Positions 36,128-43,661 of a DNA stretch of 64,000 nt are shown here, piece by piece. Positions within the stretch are counted from its first letter, which is position 1. Each line of letters opens with the position of its first letter. Source of the stretch: Arthrobacter yangruifuii (lineage in GTDB: Bacteria > Actinomycetota > Actinomycetes > Actinomycetales > Micrococcaceae). The DNA lies in assembly GCF_009192775.1 (NCBI RefSeq), contig NZ_VTFX01000001.1:124001-188000 (forward strand), read 5' to 3'. The notes beneath the pieces are model-generated. The model did not search any database. It was not told where the DNA came from and saw only the letters and a program-made list of their open reading frames with translations. A program made the position numbers and the translations under genes.

Positions 36128-37354
36128 GTGCAGGACAAAAAGAGCCGAAAGTGGCCGATGGCCGTGGCGGTAGCCGCTGTCCTGGTCGTGGGCGGAACCG
36201 CCTGCTCCCCGGACAACTCCGGGGAGTCATCCCCCGGCGCCGGTGCGTCCTCTGACGCCGGTGCATCGTCGTCGGCTGCGCCGTCCAAGCAGGCCGACCC
36301 GGTATCCATCACCACTACGCCGGCGGACGGGGCTGTAGGCGTCAACCCGGCCGAGACGCCCTCGGTCACCGCCGTCAATGCTGAAATCACAAAAGTGACC
36401 CTGAAGCCGGCGTCCGGCGGCGAGCCCGTTCCCGGCGTGCTGTCCGCCGACGGCGCCGCCTGGACCGCCGACGCACCGCTGGCGTTCAACACCAAGTACG
36501 GCATGGAAGTGGTGCTCAAGGACTCCAACGGCAAGGAGACCACCCGCAGCCAGGGCTTCGAAACCGTGCTTCCCGCCAATGAAGCCAATGCCTTCATGTA
36601 TCCGCAGAACGCGGCGGACGTCGGTGTCGGCCAGCCCATCGAGATCACCTTCAGCGAACCCGTCACCAACAAGGACGCGGTGGAGCAGGCCATCAAGATC
36701 ACCAGCACGTCGGGCCAGACCGGCGCCTTTTACTGGATTACGGACAACCGCGTCCGCTACCGGCCGGAGGCCTTCTGGGCTCCGAACAGTGCCATCACCG
36801 TGGACATGCAGCTGTTCGGTGTGGATTTCGGCAACGGCATGATCGGCAACTTCAACGAAACCCGCACCTTCACCACGCACAACACCCGCCTGGCCGTGGT
36901 GGATAACAACACCAAGACCATGCAGGTGTTCCTCGACGGAGCACTGGTCCGGACCTTCCCGGTGACCCTGGGCGAACCTACCTGGCCCTCACCCTCGGGC
37001 TATCAAGTGGTGGTGAGCCAGCATGAGAAGCTGCCCTTCCGCGCCGAGAGCATCGGCCTGTCACCCGGAGACCCCGACTACTACGAGCCGTTCGACGCAT
37101 CCTGGGCCAGCCGCCTGACCAACAGCGGCGTCTTTGTCCACCAGGCCCTCAACGGCGCCGTGGGTGCCCTGGGAAGGATCAATGTGTCCCACGGCTGTGT
37201 GGGGATGTCGGAAGAGGGTGCCAAGTACTTCTATGACACGTTCGACGCCGGGGACTTGGTGCAGGTACTGAACACCGAAGCCGGTCCGGTGTCCATCGAT
37301 GACGGCTACGGGGACTGGAACATCCCCTGGGACCAGTACGCGGGCCAGCCCTAG
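36128..37354 (+). CDS. L,D-transpeptidase with Ig-like domains, probable lipoprotein
   Basis: 408-aa exported enzyme that forms 3-3 peptidoglycan cross-links or attaches proteins. The N-terminal MAVAVAAVLVVGGTAC segment looks like a lipoprotein signal with Cys26, though the -3 position is Gly rather than the usual Leu. A Ser/Ala/Pro linker follows, then two Ig-like domains (about 58-240) and a YkuD catalytic domain with HQALNG and the nucleophile in SHGCVGMS. The layout is that of mycobacterial LdtMt2-type enzymes. GTG at 36128 has GAGGGGA 8-14 nt upstream. Its TAG shares the palindrome CTAG with the stop of the convergent pentapeptide gene. Confidence 0.93.
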   Translation: MQDKKSRKWPMAVAVAAVLVVGGTACSPDNSGESSPGAGASSDAGASSSAAPSKQADPVSITTTPADGAVGVNPAETPSVTAVNAEITKVTLKPASGGEPVPGVLSADGAAWTADAPLAFNTKYGMEVVLKDSNGKETTRSQGFETVLPANEANAFMYPQNAADVGVGQPIEITFSEPVTNKDAVEQAIKITSTSGQTGAFYWITDNRVRYRPEAFWAPNSAITVDMQLFGVDFGNGMIGNFNETRTFTTHNTRLAVVDNNTKTMQVFLDGALVRTFPVTLGEPTWPSPSGYQVVVSQHEKLPFRAESIGLSPGDPDYYEPFDASWASRLTNSGVFVHQALNGAVGALGRINVSHGCVGMSEEGAKYFYDTFDAGDLVQVLNTEAGPVSIDDGYGDWNIPWDQYAGQP

Positions 37355-38028
37355 GCTTCCACCCGCAGGCCCAGCTGGGCCGCGAGCAGCGGAGCCAGCA
37401 GCACCAGCTGCTCTTCGTCCACCGTGAATCCCTTGAGCCCGGCCAGGCCCGTGATGCTCCGGAACGCCGATCCGCGCAGGTCCGCGTCCACGGCCATGCC
37501 GCCGCTGCCCAGCAGCAGCGAGTCGATCCGACAGTCGCGGAACGCCACCCGGTTCAGCCGCGCGCCGTCCAGGTCCAGTTCACCGATGATGCAGTTGGAG
37601 AACAGGACGTTGGTCAGCGAACAGCCGCGCAGGTTCAGGAAATCGATCTTTCCGCCCTCCACCCGGACGGAGTTCCAGGTTCCGCCGTAGAGCTCCGCCG
37701 ACCCCAGCCGCGGGTTGTCGATCTCCACGTCCCGGAAGGTGGTCCGGGCAGCCCGGAGCACCGGCGCGTACAGGTTTTCCAGAATGGATTCCAGGAACCG
37801 GGCGGCCGTGAGATCGGCGTTATCGAGGGAGACTCCGGTGAGGCTGCATTCGGAGAACACTGCTCCGCGCAGCTCTTTGCCGGCGAAGGATTCCCCGGTG
37901 TAGGCCACGGCTTCCTGGTGGCTGCCCACGGGAACATCGACGCCGGCCGCCAGCTCCTGCAGGCGGACGGGATCCAGGACGGGTGCTTTGGTTCCAGTGC
38001 TGCCGGAGGCGGTTCGGGACCGGGACAT
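37351..38028 (-). CDS. pentapeptide-repeat protein
   Basis: 225-aa soluble protein. Residues about 55-190 carry A(D/N)LXX-type repeats such as ELRGAVF, SLDNADLTAARFLES, NPRLGSAELYGG, FLNLRGCSLTNVLF and ADLRGSAFRSI, giving a right-handed quadrilateral beta-helix. Some members mimic DNA and inhibit gyrase (MfpA/Qnr), but the N- and C-terminal caps here do not allow that call. It ends in the same CTAG as the L,D-transpeptidase gene. The small membrane-protein gene ends 2 bp upstream of its start on the same strand. Confidence 0.9.
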   Translation of the reverse strand: MSRSRTASGSTGTKAPVLDPVRLQELAAGVDVPVGSHQEAVAYTGESFAGKELRGAVFSECSLTGVSLDNADLTAARFLESILENLYAPVLRAARTTFRDVEIDNPRLGSAELYGGTWNSVRVEGGKIDFLNLRGCSLTNVLFSNCIIGELDLDGARLNRVAFRDCRIDSLLLGSGGMAVDADLRGSAFRSITGLAGLKGFTVDEEQLVLLAPLLAAQLGLRVEA

Positions 38029-38030
38029 GC

Positions 38031-38249
38031 CTAGGCGGAGCGCCGGCCGAACAAGAAGTAGGCGAGGGGGCCGGCGAAGTTAATACCGCACGCAGCCATC
38101 CACCAGCCGCGGCTGCCCCGGATGAGGTCCTTCGGACGCCGCCGCAGATCGCGCAGCGCGGCTCCCGCAAGCAGGAACTGAAGCCCGGCCAGGACACCGA
38201 CGCCCTTCTTCTGTCCGCTGCTGAGGTCCTTGAACTTCTTTTTGGCCAT
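38031..38249 (-). CDS. small two-TM membrane protein, function unknown
   Basis: 72-aa protein with a lysine-rich cytosolic start (MAKKKFKDLSSGQKKG) and two hydrophobic segments (about 16-33 and 48-66) around a basic RRRPKDLIRGSRG loop. It ends FLFGRRSA. This pattern is that of the PLDc_N-like small actinobacterial membrane proteins, without a known role. It is 2 bp upstream of the pentapeptide gene on the same strand, so the two are probably co-transcribed. Confidence 0.78.
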   Translation of the reverse strand: MAKKKFKDLSSGQKKGVGVLAGLQFLLAGAALRDLRRRPKDLIRGSRGWWMAACGINFAGPLAYFLFGRRSA

Positions 38250-38305
38250 GGCTGTGCCTTCCGGAGGATTCCCTGCCGGCAGCCGCCGGCAGGTGTTATA
38301 CCCGA

Positions 38306-38869
38306 TTATTCCCTATGCGCTGCAGGGCCGCCGGATGCAACCTGGCCGGCCTGGCCCAGTACGGAGTGTCCGCCCAGCCGGTGATAGGTCCGGTTGTGGT
38401 AGACGAGCGGTTCCTGATCCGTGCCGCCCGGCAGGACCTCCAGGACGGTGGCAGCGATCAGGATGGAACCCCCGACGGGGATCCTGCCGTCGATCCGGCA
38501 CCGCAGCGCCACGGGGGCTTCCTCCAGGAGCGGTTCGCCGCCGGGCAGGGTGCGGCTTGGCGTGGAGCCGAACCTGTCTGCGCCCTGGCGTGCGAAAAGC
38601 GCTGCCAGGCCGGCATTGTCTGCACCGAGCAGATGGACGACGACGGTCTCGGCGCGGGCAATCACCCCGGCCGTGCCGTGGGTTGAGGCCAGGGAGAAGG
38701 ACAGGATCGGCGGTTCGGCTGACACGGAGGACACCGAGGAGGCGGTCAGCCCCACCGGGCCGCTGCCGTCGTCGGTCGTAATGATGGCCACTCCCGCCGG
38801 ATGCGCCCGAAAGGCGTCCTTGAAGTCATCCGTTATCTTCCGCTCGCACAGAGCCGTATTCCGCGTCAT
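38306..38869 (-). CDS. flavin reductase family protein (SoxR-controlled)
   Basis: 187-aa FMN-binding split-barrel reductase of the HpaC/DIM6 group, which supplies reduced flavin or reduces quinones. It has FRAHPAGVAIITTDDGSGPVG, LTASSVSSVSAEPPILSFSL and a later YHNRTYHRLGGHS. The ATG at 38867-38869 (MTRNTAL) was chosen; upstream in-frame residues (MPSMGWSGEGLK) lie in the leader. A SoxR-type promoter with a 19-bp spacer lies 43-73 bp upstream, so induction by redox-cycling compounds is expected. The soxR gene is immediately upstream on the same strand. Confidence 0.9.
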   Translation of the reverse strand: MTRNTALCERKITDDFKDAFRAHPAGVAIITTDDGSGPVGLTASSVSSVSAEPPILSFSLASTHGTAGVIARAETVVVHLLGADNAGLAALFARQGADRFGSTPSRTLPGGEPLLEEAPVALRCRIDGRIPVGGSILIAATVLEVLPGGTDQEPLVYHNRTYHRLGGHSVLGQAGQVASGGPAAHRE

Positions 38870-38911
38870 TTTGAGTCCTTCCCCAGACCAACCCATCGAG
38901 GGCATTCCTCA

Positions 38912-38942
38912 ACGCTAAAACCTCAACCTTAGTTGAGGTCAA
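38912..38942 (-). promoter_or_regulatory. SoxR-type promoter with SoxR box, in front of the flavin reductase
   Basis: On the minus strand TTGACC (-35, 38937-38942) and TAGCGT (-10, 38912-38917) are separated by 19 bp, the over-long spacing that MerR-family activators untwist. The 18-bp dyad CCTCAACCTTAGTTGAGG (38921-38938) within it matches the CCTCAAG-N4-CTTGAGG SoxR box except for one symmetric base pair change. Confidence 0.85.
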
Positions 38943-38952
38943 ATCGCTTGAG

Positions 38953-39435
38953 TCAGAGGTCGAACGCCCGGGCGCCGGTTCCGGTGCCGGAATCCCCCGG
39001 ATTGACAAACCGGCACTGGGCCAAGGAGAGACAGCCGCAGCCGATACACCCGTCCAGCCGGTCACGCAGTGCCTGCAGGTGCCGGATACGGGTGTTGAGT
39101 TCCTGCTGCCACGCGGCCGAAAGGCGTTGCCAGTCGGCCTGGTCCGGCACCCCGTCCGGAGGCAGCTCCGCGAAGGCACGGTTGATGACGGCGAGGGGAA
39201 TGCCTGCCTGCTGGGCGGCACGGATCACGGCCACCCGCCGCAGTACCGAACGGTCATAGCGCCGCTGGTTGCCCTGGGTACGGCGGCTGGAGAGCAGCCC
39301 CTGCCGTTCGTAAAAGTGCAGCGCAGAGACACTGACCCCGCTGCGCTCGGCAACCTGTCCCACGGACAGTTCAACGCGTGCCGGGGCGGTTTTGGGGATA
39401 TTCGATTCCACGGCACAGCCTTTCCTTGACTGCAT
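38953..39435 (-). CDS. soxR: redox-sensitive transcriptional activator SoxR (MerR family)
   Basis: Up to 160-aa MerR-family activator. The winged HTH reads LSVGQVAERSGVSVSALHFYERQGLL, followed by a dimerisation helix. The [2Fe-2S] cluster ligands are C130, C133, C135 and C141 in CIGCGCLSLAQC. In Actinobacteria SoxR senses redox-active small molecules directly rather than superoxide and acts on a few target genes without SoxS. The start is uncertain: ATG at 39433-39435, or GTG at 39409-39411 giving 152 aa; the latter fits the family N-terminus better. It sits just upstream of the promoter it should control. Confidence 0.93.
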   Translation of the reverse strand: MQSRKGCAVESNIPKTAPARVELSVGQVAERSGVSVSALHFYERQGLLSSRRTQGNQRRYDRSVLRRVAVIRAAQQAGIPLAVINRAFAELPPDGVPDQADWQRLSAAWQQELNTRIRHLQALRDRLDGCIGCGCLSLAQCRFVNPGDSGTGTGARAFDL

Positions 39436-39660
39436 CCATTATCCGCCGCGCGCCTCTGTCTCCGCTCCCTGCCGCCGCCCGGTGGAAGGGGCCTGCGGGA
39501 TTCCGGGACAATCCACTCATATTCCCTGCGTGGAATATCTCCCCGCAGCTCCTGCTGGGGAACACTCCGAGCGCGTGCGCCCCGGTTTTCCGGGGCACTT
39601 CCCGTAGGATTCGGGACAATCCGAGGTTCAGGCCCTACTCCCGATGCTTATGAGGTAATT

Positions 39661-40296
39661 GTGAAAGTTGAAATCCGCCATAGCCCCGCCTACGCGGTAG
39701 CCCGCTGCTTCCTTGCTCCGCACGAAGCCATGAAAGTGCAGCCGGGAGCAATGATGGCCCACTCGTTCGGGGTGACCCTTGCTGCGAAAGCCGATGGCGG
39801 GTTCATGAAAGGCCTGGGCAAAATGATGGGCGGGGAAAGCTTCCTCACCACTGTTTTCACTGCCCCTGCCCAGGGCGGGTGGGTCGATGTCATCTCCAAC
39901 ACCGTCGGTGACGTGGTGTCCGTGGAGGTGGACGACACCACGGGGTTCCGCTTGACGAAGGGCGCCTGGCTGGCCAATGACGGCAACCTCGAGGTAGGCC
40001 CGGATGCGTCCCTGAACGGCATGTTCTCCGGGTCGGGTCTGATTGTGCTGAGGGTCAGCGGCCAGGGCAACCTCCTAGTGTCCTCCTACGGCGCCCTGGA
40101 CGTCGTTTCCCTGAAGGCGGGCGAGGGGTTCACGCTGGACACCGGCCATCTTGTCGGCTGGGAGTCGAGTGTCCAGATGCGGACCCGTAAGTCTGCGGGC
40201 ATCCTCAACTCGCTGAAGAGCGGAGAAGGCCTGGTGGTTGATCTGCAGGGACCGGGTGACGTCATTATGCAGACCCGCGTCTTCAGCCCCGTCTGA
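39661..40296 (+). CDS. AIM24-family protein
   Basis: 211-aa protein of the TIGR00266/AIM24 family, a double-psi or cupin-like beta-rich fold. It begins MKVEIRHSPAYAVARCFLAP, then VQPGAMMAHSFGVTL, GGESFLTTVFTAPAQGGWV and FTLDTGHLVGWESSVQ, which are the family's conserved strands. The function in bacteria is unknown; genes often occur in tandem, but only one copy is here. It starts with GTG at 39661. Confidence 0.9.
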   Translation: MKVEIRHSPAYAVARCFLAPHEAMKVQPGAMMAHSFGVTLAAKADGGFMKGLGKMMGGESFLTTVFTAPAQGGWVDVISNTVGDVVSVEVDDTTGFRLTKGAWLANDGNLEVGPDASLNGMFSGSGLIVLRVSGQGNLLVSSYGALDVVSLKAGEGFTLDTGHLVGWESSVQMRTRKSAGILNSLKSGEGLVVDLQGPGDVIMQTRVFSPV

Positions 40297-40399
40297 TCCG
40301 CTGGCGGCCGGGAATCGACCGTGTGAAAGTGTCTCTGTCAGCCCCTGGATTCCCGGTTTCCCGGATCCGGGAGGGTGTAGCCGCAGCAAAGGAGGCAGC

Positions 40400-41329
40400 G
40401 TGGAGCCCATACCCGTCGGCCCGCCCGAGAAACCCGGAACCCTGGTCTTCCTGCCGGGTACCGGACGGCCCAACCCCGGATTCACGGACCAGATCCGGGA
40501 GCAGGCAGCGCTGGTTCCGGGGCTGTCGGATTACGGCGTGCTGGCCGTTGACTGGGCAGCAGCCGCGCCGGACGAGGTAAGTTTCGTCCCGGCGCTTCCC
40601 CCGCGGTATCTCGCCGACGATCCGCCGGGGGTCTCCGACGCATCCATGGCACTGGCCCTTTTCGGTATGGATCTGGGGGCGGCGGATCCGCTGCAGCGGG
40701 CCGCGTCCGCCGATGCGCCGCCCGGAAGGCCCGACACGGCCTTCCTCGGGGAGACACTGCAGGATCTGGTCCTGGGGGCGGTCACGAACGCGGGAATCCG
40801 GCACCGGATCCGCCTGACCGACGCAGCCGGGAGCTTCTTCAGCAAGATTGCCTTCTATCTGCGGCATGGTCCTGCAGCCCGCGCCGGCATCGCCGAGACG
40901 CTCCGCAGCCTTGACCAGGACGCCCCGGTGGTGCTGTTCGGCCACAGCCTGGGATCGGTGGCGGCCGTGGACCTGCTCAGTTCCCCCGAAGTCCGGGAGC
41001 TGCGGGTGGACCTGCTGGTGACCGTCGGCTCCCCCGCTCCGTGGTTCTACCTCCTCGACGCTCTTGCCTACCTGGGACCGACCCGCAGCGGCCCGGGTCC
41101 GGCTGTCCCCTGGCTGAACTTCTGGGACGAGCGTGACCTGCTTTCCTTCTGTGCCGAAAGGGTTTTTGCCGGCCGGGAGGTGAACGTGACAGACAGTGAG
41201 GTGGAGTCCGGCAAACCGTTTCCGGAGTCCCACACCGCGTACTTCACCGATCCGAGGGTGTATCGGCTGCTGTGGGAGAACCTTCAGGAGGCACGTGGCA
41301 CCGCCTCTGGCAACGGAACCGGGAGGTAG
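40400..41329 (+). CDS. alpha/beta-hydrolase-like (lipase-like) protein
   Basis: 309-aa predicted serine hydrolase of unknown role. The GTLVFLPGTGRPNPG strand-loop near the N-terminus and the nucleophile elbow VLFGHSLGSVAAVDLL support the fold; an acid in WDERDLLSF and a His in ESHTAYF could complete a triad. GTG at 40400 was chosen because AAAGGAGG lies 4-11 nt upstream, one of the best ribosome-binding sites in the window. There is no signal peptide. It ends 15 bp before ku and is probably co-transcribed with it. Confidence 0.75.
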   Translation: MEPIPVGPPEKPGTLVFLPGTGRPNPGFTDQIREQAALVPGLSDYGVLAVDWAAAAPDEVSFVPALPPRYLADDPPGVSDASMALALFGMDLGAADPLQRAASADAPPGRPDTAFLGETLQDLVLGAVTNAGIRHRIRLTDAAGSFFSKIAFYLRHGPAARAGIAETLRSLDQDAPVVLFGHSLGSVAAVDLLSSPEVRELRVDLLVTVGSPAPWFYLLDALAYLGPTRSGPGPAVPWLNFWDERDLLSFCAERVFAGREVNVTDSEVESGKPFPESHTAYFTDPRVYRLLWENLQEARGTASGNGTGR

Positions 41330-41344
41330 TGTTCACTGGTCTTC

Positions 41345-42265
41345 ATGAGAGCGATTTGGAAAGGCGCCATTGCGTTTGGACTGGTCAACGTCCCGGTCAA
41401 GGTCTATTCGGCCACCGAGGACCACGACGTCAGCCTCCATCAGGTGCACGGCACGGACGGCGGACGCATCCGCTACCAGCGGCGCTGCGAGATCTGCGGC
41501 GAGGTGGTGGAATACAAGGATATTGCCAAGGCGTACGACGACGGCGAGCAGACGGTGATCCTCACCGACGAGGATCTGGCCTCCCTGCCTGTGGAGAAAA
41601 GCCGGGAAATCGACGTCGTGGAATTCGTGCCCAGCGATCAGGTTGACCCCATCCTGTTTGACCGCACGTACTATCTCGAACCGGACTCCACGTCGACGAA
41701 ATCCTATGTCCTCCTGCGCCGCACTCTGGAGGACACGGACCGTACGGCCATCGTGACGTTCTCCCTCCGGCAGAAGAGCAGGCTCGGCGCCCTGCGGGTG
41801 CGCGGCAACGTCCTGACCCTGCAGACCCTGCTGTGGGAAGACGAGGTCCGCGACGCCAGTTTCCCCTCCTTGGATGAAAAGGTCCGCATTTCGGCCAAGG
41901 AACTGGAAATGTCGTCGGCGCTGGTGGATTCCTTCAGCGGGGACTTCGACTCTTCCGAATTCACGGACGAGTACCAGGAACAACTCAAAACCCTCATCGA
42001 CGCGAAGCTGGAACAAGGTGATTCGCTCGACACGGAGGCCACTTTCGGCGGAGAATCCGAGGAGGACGAGGGCGGCAAGGTCCTGGACCTCATGGAGGCC
42101 CTGCGCCGCAGCGTGGAGAAGAACCGCGGGGCCAAGGGCGGATCCGGCACCAGCAACGCCAAGGACGCCAAGGACGCCAAGGACGACGACGGCGGCAAGA
42201 AGACCCCGGCGAAGTCCAGGGCTGCAACCTCCAAAAGCACCGCTAAGACACGGAAAGGCGCCTAG
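41345..42265 (+). CDS. ku: Ku protein (non-homologous end joining)
   Basis: 306-aa bacterial Ku homodimer subunit, which binds DNA ends and recruits LigD. It has the conserved start MRAIWKGAIAFGLVNVPVKVYSA, IRYQRRCEICGEVV with the CxxC pair, and FDRTYYLEPD. The C-terminal tail after about residue 255 is Lys/Ala-rich (NAKDAKDAKDAKDD, then KKTPAKSRAATSKS). Such tails contribute to DNA binding and LigD contact in actinobacterial Ku. The gene lies 7 kb from ligD and on the other strand, between a hydrolase gene and a small membrane-protein gene. Confidence 0.97.
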   Translation: MRAIWKGAIAFGLVNVPVKVYSATEDHDVSLHQVHGTDGGRIRYQRRCEICGEVVEYKDIAKAYDDGEQTVILTDEDLASLPVEKSREIDVVEFVPSDQVDPILFDRTYYLEPDSTSTKSYVLLRRTLEDTDRTAIVTFSLRQKSRLGALRVRGNVLTLQTLLWEDEVRDASFPSLDEKVRISAKELEMSSALVDSFSGDFDSSEFTDEYQEQLKTLIDAKLEQGDSLDTEATFGGESEEDEGGKVLDLMEALRRSVEKNRGAKGGSGTSNAKDAKDAKDDDGGKKTPAKSRAATSKSTAKTRKGA

Positions 42266-42270
42266 ACACC

Positions 42271-42585
42271 ATGGCATCTCGCAATTTCTTCACGGATGAT
42301 TTCGGCCGGCAGACCATTTTCAAGCTGCCCAACGGGCCGCTCATCGGCTGGGGTGTGTTGGGCGTGGCATCCATGATGGCGCTGACGCCCCGCAACGCCG
42401 GATTGCTGAAGAGCCTGAGCAAAGGCTGCCTGATCCTCTGGGCACTCGGAGAGACCTTCCGCGGCGATAGCGGTTTCCGGCGAAGCATTGGTGCCGCCAC
42501 GCTGCTGCGGGAGGTCCGCGGCAGGGAGGAATCGGCGCCGGCTAAGGGGAAGGCCATCCCCGCATCAGACTCCACCCGGGCCTAG
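42271..42585 (+). CDS. small hypothetical membrane protein downstream of ku
   Basis: 104-aa protein that starts 5 bp after the ku stop, so it is probably translated from the same message. There are two moderately hydrophobic segments (about 24-41 and 47-63: LIGWGVLGVASMMALTP and LSKGCLILWALGETF), then a charged tail ending in AKGKAIPASDST. No domain is recognised. The real-gene call rests on spacing, codon use and the continued frame; a role in DNA repair is not implied by sequence. Confidence 0.7.
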   Translation: MASRNFFTDDFGRQTIFKLPNGPLIGWGVLGVASMMALTPRNAGLLKSLSKGCLILWALGETFRGDSGFRRSIGAATLLREVRGREESAPAKGKAIPASDSTRA

Positions 42586-42638
42586 TCCGGATCCAGCCGG
42601 AGCTCACCGGCCTCGTCCAGCCAGGCGCGAGCCGGTCC

Positions 42639-42878
42639 TTACTGGCGGTAGCCCTCAACTTCACCCACGGGCCGCTCCCGGGCATCGTCCGGGTCCTGCC
42701 CGGCGTCGGCCTTGGCACGTTTCTGTCGGAGCAGATCCCAGTACTGGTCAATCTGTTCCTCAATCCGGCGCAGCTCGGCGGCATGTTTTTCCGGCTCATC
42801 AGCAGGATCCACCCCGCGGAGGGCTTGTTCCTCCTCGACGAGTTCCTGGATCCGGTGCTGAATTTCCTGTACGTCCAT
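42639..42878 (-). CDS. DUF2630-family small protein
   Basis: 79-aa acidic, helical protein. MDVQEIQHRIQELVEEEQAL, RRIEEQIDQYWDLLRQKRAKADAG and a C-terminal ARERPVGEVEGYRQ are the DUF2630 pattern. It is probably a short coiled coil. Function is unknown; it is conserved in Actinobacteria. It converges on the ku operon with a 53-bp gap. Confidence 0.88.
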   Translation of the reverse strand: MDVQEIQHRIQELVEEEQALRGVDPADEPEKHAAELRRIEEQIDQYWDLLRQKRAKADAGQDPDDARERPVGEVEGYRQ

Positions 42879-42948
42879 GCGTCAACGCTAACCGGCGCTG
42901 ACCGCGGATTCCAGATCCGGCACCGGGCTTCCCGCCCCTGCGGAGGCC

Positions 42949-43452
42949 CTAGTTGGGGATTGACCCTTCACCGGGATTCGGGTTCCCGCGGTAGGAACGC
43001 GATTCGCCCTGCTGCCGGCCGAGGAAAATGCCCAGCAGGATCATCACTATGGCCAGGACCGCGTGCAGCCAGTTGTCCGCCGTGTTGAACGGGACGAAGT
43101 TGGCATCCGAGTCCAGCGGGATGAGCAGGCCGTAAATAAGGAGCAGCGCGTAGAGAACACCGGCCCCCAGTAGATAGAGCCTGGCGGAGGAGTGCCTTCG
43201 TGCCATGGCAAGCCCCGCGAACCCCAGCAGCATATGGACTACGTTGTGCAGAACGGAGACCTGGAAGATCCCAAGCAGCGCGGCCTCCGAGGCGTAACCC
43301 GAGAAGTACAGCTGGCCGTAATTGATGGTGGCCCCGGGGATGAATCCCAGCGCGCCGATCAGCAGGAAAACCACCCCGAAGACCATCGCCGCTTTCTGCG
43401 CGTTGGTCCTCCGGGAGGTAAGGCCGCCTGAACTGTAACTGGAGTATGCCAT
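42949..43452 (-). CDS. DUF4383-family membrane protein
   Basis: 167-aa membrane protein with four TM helices. The first lies in AAMVFGVVFLLIGALGFIPG, the second in VSVLHNVVHMLLGFAGLAMA, the third in LLGAGVLYALLLIYGLLIPL and the fourth in HAVLAIVMILLGIFLG. The VLHN-H motif in helix 2 and DNFVP-like segment before helix 4 are typical of DUF4383, whose role is unknown. It is a single gene. Confidence 0.9.
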   Translation of the reverse strand: MAYSSYSSGGLTSRRTNAQKAAMVFGVVFLLIGALGFIPGATINYGQLYFSGYASEAALLGIFQVSVLHNVVHMLLGFAGLAMARRHSSARLYLLGAGVLYALLLIYGLLIPLDSDANFVPFNTADNWLHAVLAIVMILLGIFLGRQQGESRSYRGNPNPGEGSIPN

Positions 43453-43661
43453 GATGACTCCTCAGCCCCGCAGCACCGGACACCCGGACCTGCAGGATTA
43501 GATGATCAGGACTTTAAACTCTTGCACGATTGGGGCAAGGTGGGAAGCATGCTGACTTTCGAGGAGGGGGTGCCACTGGTGTTTTCACCGATCGGCATAG
43601 TCAGCGCATCGGCCGCAGGGCGGCTCCCCCATCACTTCGCCAGTCCGGCGGGAAGGACACC

